Positions 37,152 through 45,253 of a stretch of 64,000 bases of DNA are shown one piece after another (the stretch's first letter is position 1; the number at the start of each line of letters is the position of its first letter). The DNA is taken from NCBI GenBank assembly GCA_963752935.1, contig CAVWAL010000020.1, positions 186,001 through 250,000 on the forward strand, given 5' to 3'. The notes beneath the pieces are model-generated. The model was not told the origin of the DNA, ran no database searches, and saw only the letters and a program-made list of their open reading frames with translations. A program made the translations under genes and the position numbers. The stretch is from RI-153 sp963752935 (GTDB lineage: Bacteria; Chloroflexota; Anaerolineae; Caldilineales; Caldilineaceae).

Positions 37152-38564
37152 ATGTTGAACGCATCCGATACCCACACACCTGAACTCGATGCACCCCAAT
37201 CATCGATCACATTCACTTGCACGAGCAGGGCGCGCATCCCCACCTCGGAAGGTGAATTTTCACTGCGTTACTATCGCAACAATCTTGACAACAAGGAACA
37301 TCTCGCCCTTGTCTATGGTGACGTAACCGGCTGCGAAAACGTGCTCGTGCGCGTCCATTCCGAATGTTTTACCGGCGACGTGCTTGGATCCTTGCGCTGT
37401 GACTGTGGCCCGCAACTGTACAGCGCCATGCGCACCATCGCCGAAAACGGGCGCGGCGTCATCATCTACCTGCGCCAGGAAGGTCGGGGCATTGGGCTGG
37501 AGCAAAAATTGCGCGCCTATAACCTGCAAGATGAGGGCTACGACACCGTCGACGCCAACTTATTGTTGGGTCACCAGGCCGATGAACGAAATTACCTGCC
37601 CGCGGCCTGCATCATCCGCGATCTGGCGTTGCGTTCGGTCCGCTTGCTTACCAATAACCCGGCGAAGATCGAAGGTCTGCGCGCGCTGAATATCAACGTC
37701 GTGGACCGCGTGCCGGTGTTGACGCCGCCCAACGCCCAAAACATTGGCTACTTACAGACCAAGGTCGAGCGCATGCGCCACTTGCTAGACATCGACGATT
37801 CTACAAAGAGCGAACTGGCGTCAGCCACACTGTCCGATCATCCACAGACCCATCACGCCGATCTCTTTGCCGCGCTGCGGGCCCAGGCCGCCGATCACCA
37901 TCAGCGCACCGGACGCCCCCTGGTGACCCTGAGCTACGCCCAAAGTTTGGACGGATCGATCACGGCACAGCGAGGGGAGCCTTTTGCAATCAGTTCACCC
38001 GAGTCGCTGCGCTGGACGCATGCCTTGCGCGCGGCCCACGATGCGATTTTAGTAGGCATCGGCACCGTCCTCGCCGACAATCCCAGCCTCACCGTGCGCT
38101 TTGCCCAGGGGACAAACCCACAACCCATTGTCATCGACTCGCATCTGCGTTTGCCGATGGATGCTGCGTTGCTCCGTCAGCCTGCTTCACTCTGGATCGC
38201 CACCACCACCGGAGCAGACGATCCAAAACGCAGCGCCCTGACCGCAGCCGGTGTCCAGATCTTCGACACCCCGCAAACCGCGTCGGGGCAGGTGAATTTG
38301 AGGGCGCTACTCGACGACTTGGGCAGGCGGGGCGTGCGTAGCGTCATGGTGGAAGGGGGAGCACGGATCATCACCAACTTCTGGCACGAAGAATTGGCCC
38401 AGATGGCCGTGATCACGATTGCGCCCATCCTGCTGGGCGGCGTGCATTCAGTCAACAGCCCGCTCTACAGAGCCAACGGCAACGGGCTGCACTTTCCACG
38501 GCTGCGCCGCCCACAGACCTTTACGGCGGGCGAAGACATCATCATTTGGGGAGCGGTTGAATGA
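37152..38564 (+). CDS. GTP cyclohydrolase II fused to RibD-type reductase domain
   Basis: A 470-residue fusion. Residues 1-215 are RibA: zinc ligands in ECFTGDVLGSLRCDCG, GTP-site YLRQEGRGIGLEQKLRAYN and LLTNNPAKIEGL. RibA converts GTP to a diamino-ribosylaminopyrimidinone phosphate with loss of formate. Residues about 245-470 match the RibD C-terminal reductase: LSYAQSLDGSITAQ, HDAILVGIGTVLADNPSLTVR, VMVEGGARIITNFW. The usual RibD deaminase domain is absent, and no ribB or ribE lies nearby. It is the first gene of a five-gene unit; its stop overlaps the next start as ATGA. It could serve riboflavin or a specialised pyrimidine/pterin-type product. Confidence 0.88.
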   Translation: MLNASDTHTPELDAPQSSITFTCTSRARIPTSEGEFSLRYYRNNLDNKEHLALVYGDVTGCENVLVRVHSECFTGDVLGSLRCDCGPQLYSAMRTIAENGRGVIIYLRQEGRGIGLEQKLRAYNLQDEGYDTVDANLLLGHQADERNYLPAACIIRDLALRSVRLLTNNPAKIEGLRALNINVVDRVPVLTPPNAQNIGYLQTKVERMRHLLDIDDSTKSELASATLSDHPQTHHADLFAALRAQAADHHQRTGRPLVTLSYAQSLDGSITAQRGEPFAISSPESLRWTHALRAAHDAILVGIGTVLADNPSLTVRFAQGTNPQPIVIDSHLRLPMDAALLRQPASLWIATTTGADDPKRSALTAAGVQIFDTPQTASGQVNLRALLDDLGRRGVRSVMVEGGARIITNFWHEELAQMAVITIAPILLGGVHSVNSPLYRANGNGLHFPRLRRPQTFTAGEDIIIWGAVE

Positions 38565-39597
38565 CCCCATCATGGCGGCGGAGCCTCTACTTCACTGCGC
38601 CGGGAGCCGTCGCCGTGGACAACGAACCTCTGCCTATACCGCAAGCGCACGAAGTGATGGTCAGAACGCTGGTATCGGCGATTAGCCCCGGCACCGAAAT
38701 GCTTTTCTACCGCGGGCAGATCCCCGAAGGGATGGCGGCGGACAGCACGATCGCCGCCTTGTCGGGCGGTGTTGCCTATCCATTCAAGTATGGCTATGCC
38801 TGCGTCGGCGTGGTGGAGACGGTGGGCGCCGCCGTGGATTCGTCCTGGCGCGGGCAGCGTGTCTTCGCCTTTCATCCACACGAAAGCCACTTCTGCGCCA
38901 CACCCGATGCTCTGGCGCGCGTGCCCTCTGGCTTGCCCACAGATGCCGCCGCCTTGCTGCCCAACGTCGAAACCGCCGTCAACTTTATGTTGGATGGACG
39001 GCCGTTGATCGGTGAAACCGTGATCGTCTTTGGCCTGGGCGTGGTCGGGTTACTGACCACGGCGTTACTGGCACGCTACCCGCTGGCGCGCCTCATCGCC
39101 GTGGACCCGCTGGCCGCACGGCGCGAGCTGGCGCTACATTTGGGGGCAAGCCACACCTTCGACCCCACCTCGGCCACCTTTCTCTCGCAGATACGCACGG
39201 CAATCAACACAGAAACCAGGAGCCTGACGGCGCCGATCTAGCCTTCGAACTCTCGGGCAACCCCACTGCACTCGATCAGGCCATCGCCTGCAGCGGCTTC
39301 AGCGCGCGCGTCATCGTCGGCTCGTGGTATGGATCGAAGCGCGCCACGCTCGATCTGGGTGGTGACTTTCACCGCAGCCGCATCCAGATTGTAAGCAGTC
39401 AGGTCAGCACCGTCACGCCGGGCCTGGCCGGTCGCTGGGACAAAGCCCGTCGCCTCTCAGTGGCCTGGTCGATGCTGCAAACCCTGCCCGTCGAGCATCT
39501 GCTCACCCATCGCTTCCCCTTCGCCCAGGCTGCCGATGCCTACGCGCTGGTCGATAGTCGCGCCGACGGGGTCGTGCAAGTGTTACTGGACTATTAG
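38561..39597 (+). CDS. Zinc-type alcohol dehydrogenase, with a single-base frameshift
   Basis: Medium-chain dehydrogenase of about 345 residues, with similarity to threonine-dehydrogenase/BchC-like proteins. The N-terminal GroES-like part includes VSAISPGTEMLFYRG and FKYGYACVGVVETVG, and the Rossmann motif is VIVFGLGVVGLLTT. The first frame ends at a TAG at 39239. The continuation QEPDGADLAFELSGNPTALDQA starts one base earlier in phase, so one base seems missing between about 39190 and 39217. The classic catalytic Cys and structural four-Cys loop are not seen, so zinc may be lost. It overlaps the ribA fusion by four bases and is 59 bases from the PTPS gene. Confidence 0.8.
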
Positions 39598-39656
39598 GGA
39601 CCCGAATTGAATCCCTGATCCCCCATTCCTATCACACGAAAGGATCCGATCCACCC

Positions 39657-40034
39657 ATGTATACCCTCGCCGTCCAACGTGACTTTGTGGCCCAGCATTT
39701 CCTGATTGGGGGAGATTGGGGCGCAGAAAACCAGTGGCACTCTCACGCCTACCGCCTCGAGTTGCAGCTCGAAGGTCGGGAGTTGGATCAACATGGCTAC
39801 CTCGTCGACATCGTCCACGTTGAGGATCTGTTGGAGCAGGTTGTGGCCCAATACAAAGACAAAACCCTCAACGAGCTGCCGGCCTTTAGCGGCCTCAACC
39901 CCAGCATCGAGCATTTCTGCCACATCGTCTGCACCTGGTTTTCCCAACAACTCAACGCGCCCAACATCTCCGCCGTCACGGTGCGCATCTGGGAAAACAA
40001 CATCGCCTGGGCGTCGTACCGCACCGACCGCTAA
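39657..40034 (+). CDS. 6-pyruvoyl-tetrahydropterin synthase-like protein, Glu in place of catalytic Cys
   Basis: A 125-residue T-fold protein of the PTPS/QueD family. Zinc ligands are the His in VAQHFLIGG and the HSH in NQWHSHAYRLEL. The motif usually reads CxxxHGH; here it is ExxxHSH (ENQWHSH), so the catalytic Cys is Glu. PTPS-III enzymes also carry Glu there and cleave dihydroneopterin to the hydroxymethylpterin. SGLNPSIEHFCHIV holds the conserved Glu/His of the second half. QueD activity is therefore unlikely. The stop overlaps the next ATG as TAATG, indicating tight coupling with the glycosyltransferase. Confidence 0.85.
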   Translation: MYTLAVQRDFVAQHFLIGGDWGAENQWHSHAYRLELQLEGRELDQHGYLVDIVHVEDLLEQVVAQYKDKTLNELPAFSGLNPSIEHFCHIVCTWFSQQLNAPNISAVTVRIWENNIAWASYRTDR

Positions 40035-41125
40035 TGCGCATTGCACTTGTCATCTACGGCACACTGGATACGCTGTCGGGTGGCTATCTTTACGATCGCC
40101 AACTGGTGGCACACCTGCGCCACCAGGGAGACGACGTCGAAATCGTCTCGTTGCCCTGGCGCAGTTATCCACGCCATGTGACGGACAATGCCAGCATCCA
40201 CCTGATGCGCCGTTTGCGCGATCTCAACGTCGATCTGCTGCTGCAAGATGAGCTCAACCATCCCTCCCTTTGGTGGGTCAACCGCCGGCTACGACGCTCG
40301 GTCCGCTACCCCATCGTGGCTATCGTCCACCATCTGCGCGCCGACGAGGAACATCCCTGGCAGTGGATGCCCATCTATCGTTGGATCGAGCGGCGTTTCC
40401 TGCGCACGCTCGACGGCGCTATCTACAACAGCGAAAGCACGCGCCGCGCCGTGACGGCGCTGGCCGGGCGAACCATTCCTGGGGTTGTGGCCATGCCCGC
40501 CGCCGATCATCTTTGCCCGCCCTCAGCCGACGAACTCACCCGCTTGCTCGACCGTCGCCGGCACGAGTCGCCTCTGCGCCTGCTCTCGGTGGGCACTGTC
40601 ATCCCGCGCAAGGGGATTCACCATTTGCTGGCGGCGCTGGCACAGATGCCCTCCCCTGCGTGGACGCTGGAGATCGTGGGCTCGTTGACCGTGGATCCCG
40701 GCTACGTGGTGCAGTTACAACGCCAGATCGCAGAGCTCGGCCTGCGCGAAAAGGTCCATCTGCACGGCCGCCTTTCCGATGAAGAAGTCGTCGATGCCCT
40801 GCGTCGCAGCCACGCCCTGGCCCTGCTCTCGTTCGAGGGGTTCGGGATTGCCTACCTGGAGGCGATGAGCTTCGGTTTGCCCGTTATCGCAGCCCGCACC
40901 GGGGCGGCGCCCGATCTGATCGAAGATGGCGTCAACGGGTTTCTGGTGGAGCCGACCGATCCGGCCGCCAGCGCACAGCAGATCGCGCTCTTGACCGATC
41001 GTGCTCGCCGCGCCAAAATGGGAGACGCCGCTCGCCGCCGTTACGACCGCCACCCTACCTGGAGCGCCGGCGCCGCCCGCAGCCGATCCTTCCTGCTCAA
41101 CCTGATCAAAGAGGGCCGACCATGA
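40034..41125 (+). CDS. GT4 family glycosyltransferase
   Basis: A 363-residue GT-B fold enzyme. The N-terminal half is the acceptor domain starting MRIALVIYGTLDTLSGG. The C-terminal donor domain has VGTVIPRKGIHHLLAAL (residues about 192-208) and EGFGIAYLEAMSFGLPVIAARTG, the EX7E-type motif of GT4 enzymes. The acceptor is unknown. Its position between the PTPS-like and methyltransferase genes, with overlapping starts, suggests that it glycosylates the small molecule made by the operon, as in glycosylated pterins of cyanobacteria. Confidence 0.88.
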   Translation: MRIALVIYGTLDTLSGGYLYDRQLVAHLRHQGDDVEIVSLPWRSYPRHVTDNASIHLMRRLRDLNVDLLLQDELNHPSLWWVNRRLRRSVRYPIVAIVHHLRADEEHPWQWMPIYRWIERRFLRTLDGAIYNSESTRRAVTALAGRTIPGVVAMPAADHLCPPSADELTRLLDRRRHESPLRLLSVGTVIPRKGIHHLLAALAQMPSPAWTLEIVGSLTVDPGYVVQLQRQIAELGLREKVHLHGRLSDEEVVDALRRSHALALLSFEGFGIAYLEAMSFGLPVIAARTGAAPDLIEDGVNGFLVEPTDPAASAQQIALLTDRARRAKMGDAARRRYDRHPTWSAGAARSRSFLLNLIKEGRP

Positions 41126-42060
41126 CCGAATCCATCTCTTTTTTGCGCTACCTGGCCGCCAAGAAACCGATCGACGACCGCTCGCTCAATCAGCATGTCT
41201 GGCGTGCGTTAACCGATCAGATCCTGGCGCGGCGCGGGGGAGAGCGGTTGCGTATTCTGGAAATTGGTGCGGGCAGCGGCACGATGATCGAAAGGATGCT
41301 GTCGTTGGGCCTGCTGGGCGGCGTCGATTACACCGCTGTCGACCTGTGGCCGGTGGGGGTCAATGCCATCCCCGGGCGCATGGCGGCCTGGACTGCCGAG
41401 CAAGGATGGTCCATCATCACGGACAACGGACATATGCGCCTCATCCCCCCCAATGCGCACGACCTCTCGGCTGAAGTGCACGTGCGCACTATCCAGGCCG
41501 ACGCCCTGGCCTTCGCTGCCGACAGCAGCAATCACGGCTGCTATGATCTGCTTGTGGCCCACGCCGTCCTCGATCTGTTTGATATTGCCACGGCAACGCC
41601 CTCGTTGCTGCCTCTGCTCGCCGCCGACGGCCTTTGCTACTTCTCCATCAACTTTGACGGGATCAGCGCTTTTTTGCCCACGGTGGACCGCGCCCTGGAC
41701 GACCAGATCGAGTATCTGTATCACCGCAGCATGGACGAACGACTGACAGACGGCAAGCGTTCGGGCGATCACCGGGCCGGTCGGCACCTGCTCGTCCTGC
41801 TCCGGCAACTGGGTGTGGATCTCCTGGCCGCCGGCAGTTCGGATTGGGTCGTGCATGGCAGGCAGGGGCGTTACCCCGGCGATGAAGCCTATTTCCTGCG
41901 CCACATTTTGCATTTTGTCGAAGGCACGCTCACGGCTCATCCTGAACTGGATGCGGCCGCCTTCGCCGATTGGCTCGCCATCCGTCGCCGCCAGATCGAG
42001 TCGGGCGAGTTGGTCTACATCGCGCATCAATTGGATGTACTGGGCAAAACACTGCTCTGA
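41122..42060 (+). CDS. SAM-dependent methyltransferase, last gene of the pterin-like operon
   Basis: A 312-residue class I methyltransferase. Motif I is LRILEIGAGSGTMIERML (residues about 43-60). An acidic VDLWPVG segment follows motif I, and YDLLVAHAVLDLFD is the post-motif. No close named family is recognised. The start overlaps the glycosyltransferase stop by four bases (ATGA). It is predicted to methylate the glycosylated product or the sugar; this is context-based inference. Confidence 0.8.
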   Translation: MTESISFLRYLAAKKPIDDRSLNQHVWRALTDQILARRGGERLRILEIGAGSGTMIERMLSLGLLGGVDYTAVDLWPVGVNAIPGRMAAWTAEQGWSIITDNGHMRLIPPNAHDLSAEVHVRTIQADALAFAADSSNHGCYDLLVAHAVLDLFDIATATPSLLPLLAADGLCYFSINFDGISAFLPTVDRALDDQIEYLYHRSMDERLTDGKRSGDHRAGRHLLVLLRQLGVDLLAAGSSDWVVHGRQGRYPGDEAYFLRHILHFVEGTLTAHPELDAAAFADWLAIRRRQIESGELVYIAHQLDVLGKTLL

Positions 42061-42247
42061 CCCCCACCTAGCCTCCCCATGGGCGTTAAGATAAGGGGTC
42101 ACACAAGTGCTGAGGACTTCACGAAGGATACCAGAATTGGAGAACCCGTCTCGCTGCGCCGAAAAGTCCCCGGCCCTTGCTTAACTTAGCGATGCGGTCC
42201 GCGCCAAAGTTAGCGGCCGTGGAGATATTGTCTGCCTATTACGGCAA

Positions 42248-42275
42248 CCCGGAGGTGGACTGTTCCACCTCCGGG
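42248..42275. other. Hairpin downstream of the operon
   Basis: CCCGGAGGTGGA and TCCACCTCCGGG form a perfect 12-bp stem around CTGT. No T run follows, so it may be a Rho-type or processing signal between two convergent transcripts. Confidence 0.45.
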
Positions 42276-42314
42276 TCTGGTTCGGTCGTGAGTTTAGGGC
42301 CAAAGTTACGCCGC

Positions 42315-43523
42315 TTAAGCCTGCAGCACAGGAGCCGCTACCGGGGCCGGTGGTGTCTCGTCGTCGAGCCGCACCAGGGTAGCATGAGGATGGAAGTTGG
42401 ACCAGGCAAACCAATATTCATCGGATACTGGTACCCGGATCAGATCCTGGCCGTGGGGTCCGGCAAGGTAGCGGCCGCGCAAGTCCCAGGTGGTGCCGCT
42501 TTGTCCATCGTGGATCACCCCCTGCTCGGTGAGGGTCAGTTGCAGCGGTTGACCGTCCAGTCTGGCCCGAAAGCCGCTGACCGTGTCACCAATTGCCAGT
42601 AGGAAGAAATCACCCGTCTGGTTGTAAACACTGCCGCGCCCCAGCACGTCCGCTTTCGGGTAGGCCCAGGCATGCCCGGGCTGCGCCACCCCAATGACCC
42701 GCGTGCGCGCCGGCAAGCGCCGGTCGCGTGACCGGCCGGCGATCCCCGGCGTCAACTCACTGCGCAGCACGCGCTGCCACAAGCCGGGGATGGGCAGCTC
42801 GAACCGGCGTAGATCATGCGCCGTGACCGCGACAATGGCCGGGGCAGGGGTCAACTGCCTGGCCGCACCCCACGGCATGATCTGCGAGGGGTAAAACGCC
42901 AGCGTGTGGGGATGCAACGGCCCTACTGCCGACTCAAAGGTGGCCTGTTGGAAAAAGGTGCCCGTCTTGCGGTCTGCCAGGATCAGGTTGCCGTTCTTGA
43001 ACGAGGCCACGTAGAGCGGCCCGATCTCGGTAGTATCGAAGGCAATGATCGTGCGGCACATGGGACAGTAGCTAAGCGCAATCAGCTTGTCAGCGAAGCG
43101 GTCGTTGACCACATGATGATGGGCGACATAGTCCAACGGGTAGGCGCGCAGTTCGCCGTCCACCTCGATCAACGCCACATCTCGCTCATCCTCGACCGGC
43201 ACGGCAGCCAGATCGCGGGTGAAGGCCGGGTTGTTGTCGGCGCGGAAGATCGTCTCTTGGTGCAGCCGGTAGGCGAAAAAGAGGCTGAGCAGTTGCAGAC
43301 CGAACGGAAAGAGCAGCGGCCATAGCGGCTGATCGCTTTGGGTGCTCTGGGCGATCAGCAGCAGCCCCACGACCGCAACCGTCCACAAGAGCGGTTTGCG
43401 CAAGCGCGCATGCCAGTAAAGCCAGGCGAGCGGCGCGGCCGGCGCCACGGCAAGATAGAGTTGAGCCGTGCCAAGCGCCAGCGCCAGCACAGCCAACAGC
43501 CACATGAGAAGCAGCGTGTTCAC
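42315..43523 (-). CDS. DUF3179 domain membrane protein
   Basis: A 402-residue protein from GTG 43523, chosen because AAAGGGG lies six bases upstream; an ATG at 43544 is the alternative. The N-terminal about 110 residues contain four hydrophobic segments. The DUF3179 domain (about 130-380) is marked by YPLDYVAHHHVVND, LIALSYCPMCRTIIAFD and the FKNGNLILADRKTGTFFQ block. The two Cys in CPMC and nearby His suggest metal binding. Function is unknown. It is followed on the same strand upstream by a TetR regulator (80 bases away), which may control it. Confidence 0.75.
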   Translation of the reverse strand: MNTLLLMWLLAVLALALGTAQLYLAVAPAAPLAWLYWHARLRKPLLWTVAVVGLLLIAQSTQSDQPLWPLLFPFGLQLLSLFFAYRLHQETIFRADNNPAFTRDLAAVPVEDERDVALIEVDGELRAYPLDYVAHHHVVNDRFADKLIALSYCPMCRTIIAFDTTEIGPLYVASFKNGNLILADRKTGTFFQQATFESAVGPLHPHTLAFYPSQIMPWGAARQLTPAPAIVAVTAHDLRRFELPIPGLWQRVLRSELTPGIAGRSRDRRLPARTRVIGVAQPGHAWAYPKADVLGRGSVYNQTGDFFLLAIGDTVSGFRARLDGQPLQLTLTEQGVIHDGQSGTTWDLRGRYLAGPHGQDLIRVPVSDEYWFAWSNFHPHATLVRLDDETPPAPVAAPVLQA

Positions 43524-43602
43524 GGTATTCCCCTTTGAAGGCATGGCTCGAGTTACAACACTCGAACAGACGTAGCGGCCAGGCAGACTCGGTTGCAGCC
43601 AT

Positions 43603-44235
43603 TCAGGCCAGAATGGCTGGCAAGTACAGATCGACCAGGGCGATAACGCGCTCCCGCGGCGGCTGCACCGGCTCGGCGCCAAGCAGACCTTGCAGTAGCA
43701 CCTCCACTAAAAGAGGGCCGACGAACATCTGCGCCGCCAACCGGCTGTCGAGCGGGCGCACCAGCCCCTGGGCTTGCGCTTGCTCTAGCACGGCTGCCAC
43801 CCGACCCAGCACCTGTTCGGGCACAGCGCGGCGAAAGAGTTCGCCCACATGGGGCAGCCGGCTCGTTTCGGCAATCACCACCCGCGCCAGGGCCTGATAC
43901 TCGGGCTGCATGAGCGCATGCGAGATGCCGGAGGCGAGGTGGGTGAGTGTCGCCGCCAACGCCGCCCGGTTTGCCGGAGGCTGCTCTGCCGAATCGTCTG
44001 CCGGTGCTTGCTCGGCCAGATCGTGGATCAACTGCTGCAGCACATCCGCCAGCAGTTCCTCTTTGCTCGCATAGTAGCTGTACAGCGTCTGCTTGGAGAC
44101 GCCGGCGGCGCCGGCGATGGCATCGGTGCTGGTGTTGCCAAAGCCATGCTCAAGAAAGAGGTGTTGGGCTGCCGTCCGGATCTGGTTGCGTTTGGCCCGG
44201 GCTCGCGGTGACAAAGTTGTTGATGAAGCTTCCAC
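43603..44235 (-). CDS. TetR family transcriptional regulator
   Basis: A 210-residue repressor. The helix-turn-helix lies at residues about 10-55 (RNQIRTAAQHLFLEHGFGNTSTDAIAGAAGVSKQTLYSYYASKEEL). The C-terminal part is a TetR_C-type ligand domain with an AefR-like YQALARVVIAETSRLP block. The start is taken at GTG 44235, four bases after GGGAGG; a TTG at 44253 is upstream. A 31-bp perfect palindrome lies directly upstream at 44246-44276, suggesting autoregulation and control of the adjacent DUF3179 gene. Confidence 0.85.
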   Translation of the reverse strand: MEASSTTLSPRARAKRNQIRTAAQHLFLEHGFGNTSTDAIAGAAGVSKQTLYSYYASKEELLADVLQQLIHDLAEQAPADDSAEQPPANRAALAATLTHLASGISHALMQPEYQALARVVIAETSRLPHVGELFRRAVPEQVLGRVAAVLEQAQAQGLVRPLDSRLAAQMFVGPLLVEVLLQGLLGAEPVQPPRERVIALVDLYLPAILA

Positions 44236-44245
44236 TGTGCCTCCC

Positions 44246-44276
44246 AAAATCAAACTGTACGGTACAGTTTGATTTT
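44246..44276. promoter_or_regulatory. 31-bp perfect palindrome, probable TetR operator
   Basis: AAAATCAAACTGTAC (44246-44260), a central G, then the exact inverse GTACAGTTTGATTTT. The CTGTAC-N-GTACAG core is like many TetR-family operators. It overlaps the start region of the tetR gene. Confidence 0.85.
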
Positions 44277-44518
44277 AACCTGACTCACGTCCCTTGTCAA
44301 TAGCTAAAACTGAGATCTGAGATGATAACGCGCTGCATATCACAAAGTTTCACCGAGCCGATTCTGTCGGCGATATTGGAGGGAAATCCTCAGCCAAGTG
44401 AGGAACAAGGATGTGATACTATTGGAGACACCAAACCCAGGTTTTCTCAATGATTGTCATCTTGCGGTATAGGATGGAATAGAGGATCGCGAGGGAATGA
44501 AACAGGGGTGATTGCAGC
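44277..44518. other. Intergenic region, no gene seen
   Basis: About 240 bases between the TetR operator and the secreted-protein gene's hairpin. No protein-like frame is visible. GATACTATTGG near 44418 is too weak to call a promoter. Confidence 0.4.
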
Positions 44519-44552
44519 AGCGGAACAGCGACTCGGGGAGTCGCTGTTCCGC
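44519..44552. terminator. Strong hairpin at the end of the secreted-protein gene
   Basis: AGCGGAACAGCGACT and AGTCGCTGTTCCGCT form a perfect stem around CGGGG-type loop bases. It lies 8 bases past the minus-strand stop at 44560. It lacks a long T run, so termination may be partial. Confidence 0.6.
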
Positions 44553-44559
44553 TGTCGTA

Positions 44560-45108
44560 CTACTCTCTTTCCAGGACCATTCGGGTGCCGGTCGCCTTTG
44601 TACAGAGCTGCGACACCGGGTCGCCATTCACGTCGAAAAAGTCGGCCGTGGCGTCGGCGGTGAATTCGTCGCCGTCGACCTGCATCGTCTGCGTCACCCG
44701 CTGTATGCCCTGGGCAAAGCCCGGCGCCGGTGGATTGGGTGCTGTGGTGAAGAGGATAAAGGCCTCGAAGACCGCGCGATAGCTGCCGGCGCCCTCATAG
44801 TGCCAGACTCCGTGCCCGGGGCCGCGCTGTCCGGGCTGAAAGGCCGGGCTGGCGGCGGTCTCGACCAACGTGCCGCCGCGCTCGAACGAAATCATGCTTG
44901 CGAAGGGCGGTCTCTCGGCACCGGTTGTGCAGTCAAGCGGCGTGACCTGGATGCGCCACGTGCCGGCCAGACCTTTGGCGCCCTGAGCATCGACCCGTGC
45001 GGCAGTGGTTGAGGTGGAGCCCCAGGCGAGCACGCCCGCCAAGGCCAGTACGCCCAGTGTGGCCAGCAATCTGGAAATGATGTAACGATAGTTTTTTGCT
45101 GCGGTCAT
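44560..45108 (-). CDS. Secreted hypothetical protein
   Basis: A 182-residue exported protein starting at ATG 45108, seven bases after AAGGAG. Residues 1-40 contain a signal peptide (LLATLGVLALAGVLAWG). The mature domain begins GLAGTWRIQVTPLDC and repeats beta-strand patterns such as MISFERGGTLVETAAS and GHGVWHYEGAGSY; it resembles lipocalin-like or calycin proteins, but I cannot name the family. Two Cys (in PLDCTTG and SQLCTKA) could form a disulfide. It is divergent from the AfsR-like regulator, 145 bases away, which may regulate it. Confidence 0.65.
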   Translation of the reverse strand: MTAAKNYRYIISRLLATLGVLALAGVLAWGSTSTTAARVDAQGAKGLAGTWRIQVTPLDCTTGAERPPFASMISFERGGTLVETAASPAFQPGQRGPGHGVWHYEGAGSYRAVFEAFILFTTAPNPPAPGFAQGIQRVTQTMQVDGDEFTADATADFFDVNGDPVSQLCTKATGTRMVLERE

Positions 45109-45253
45109 GACGGTTCTCCTTGGGTTGGAAGGGATACTGTTTTGACGAAGGTTTGCGCCTCCGCATGGACTGAAACACGTTCGAACCGGATCATACGCCT
45201 GGGTTCGTTACCCGCCCGTTACTGGCCCGTTACAGAGGCCGCGAGGTGTAAAG

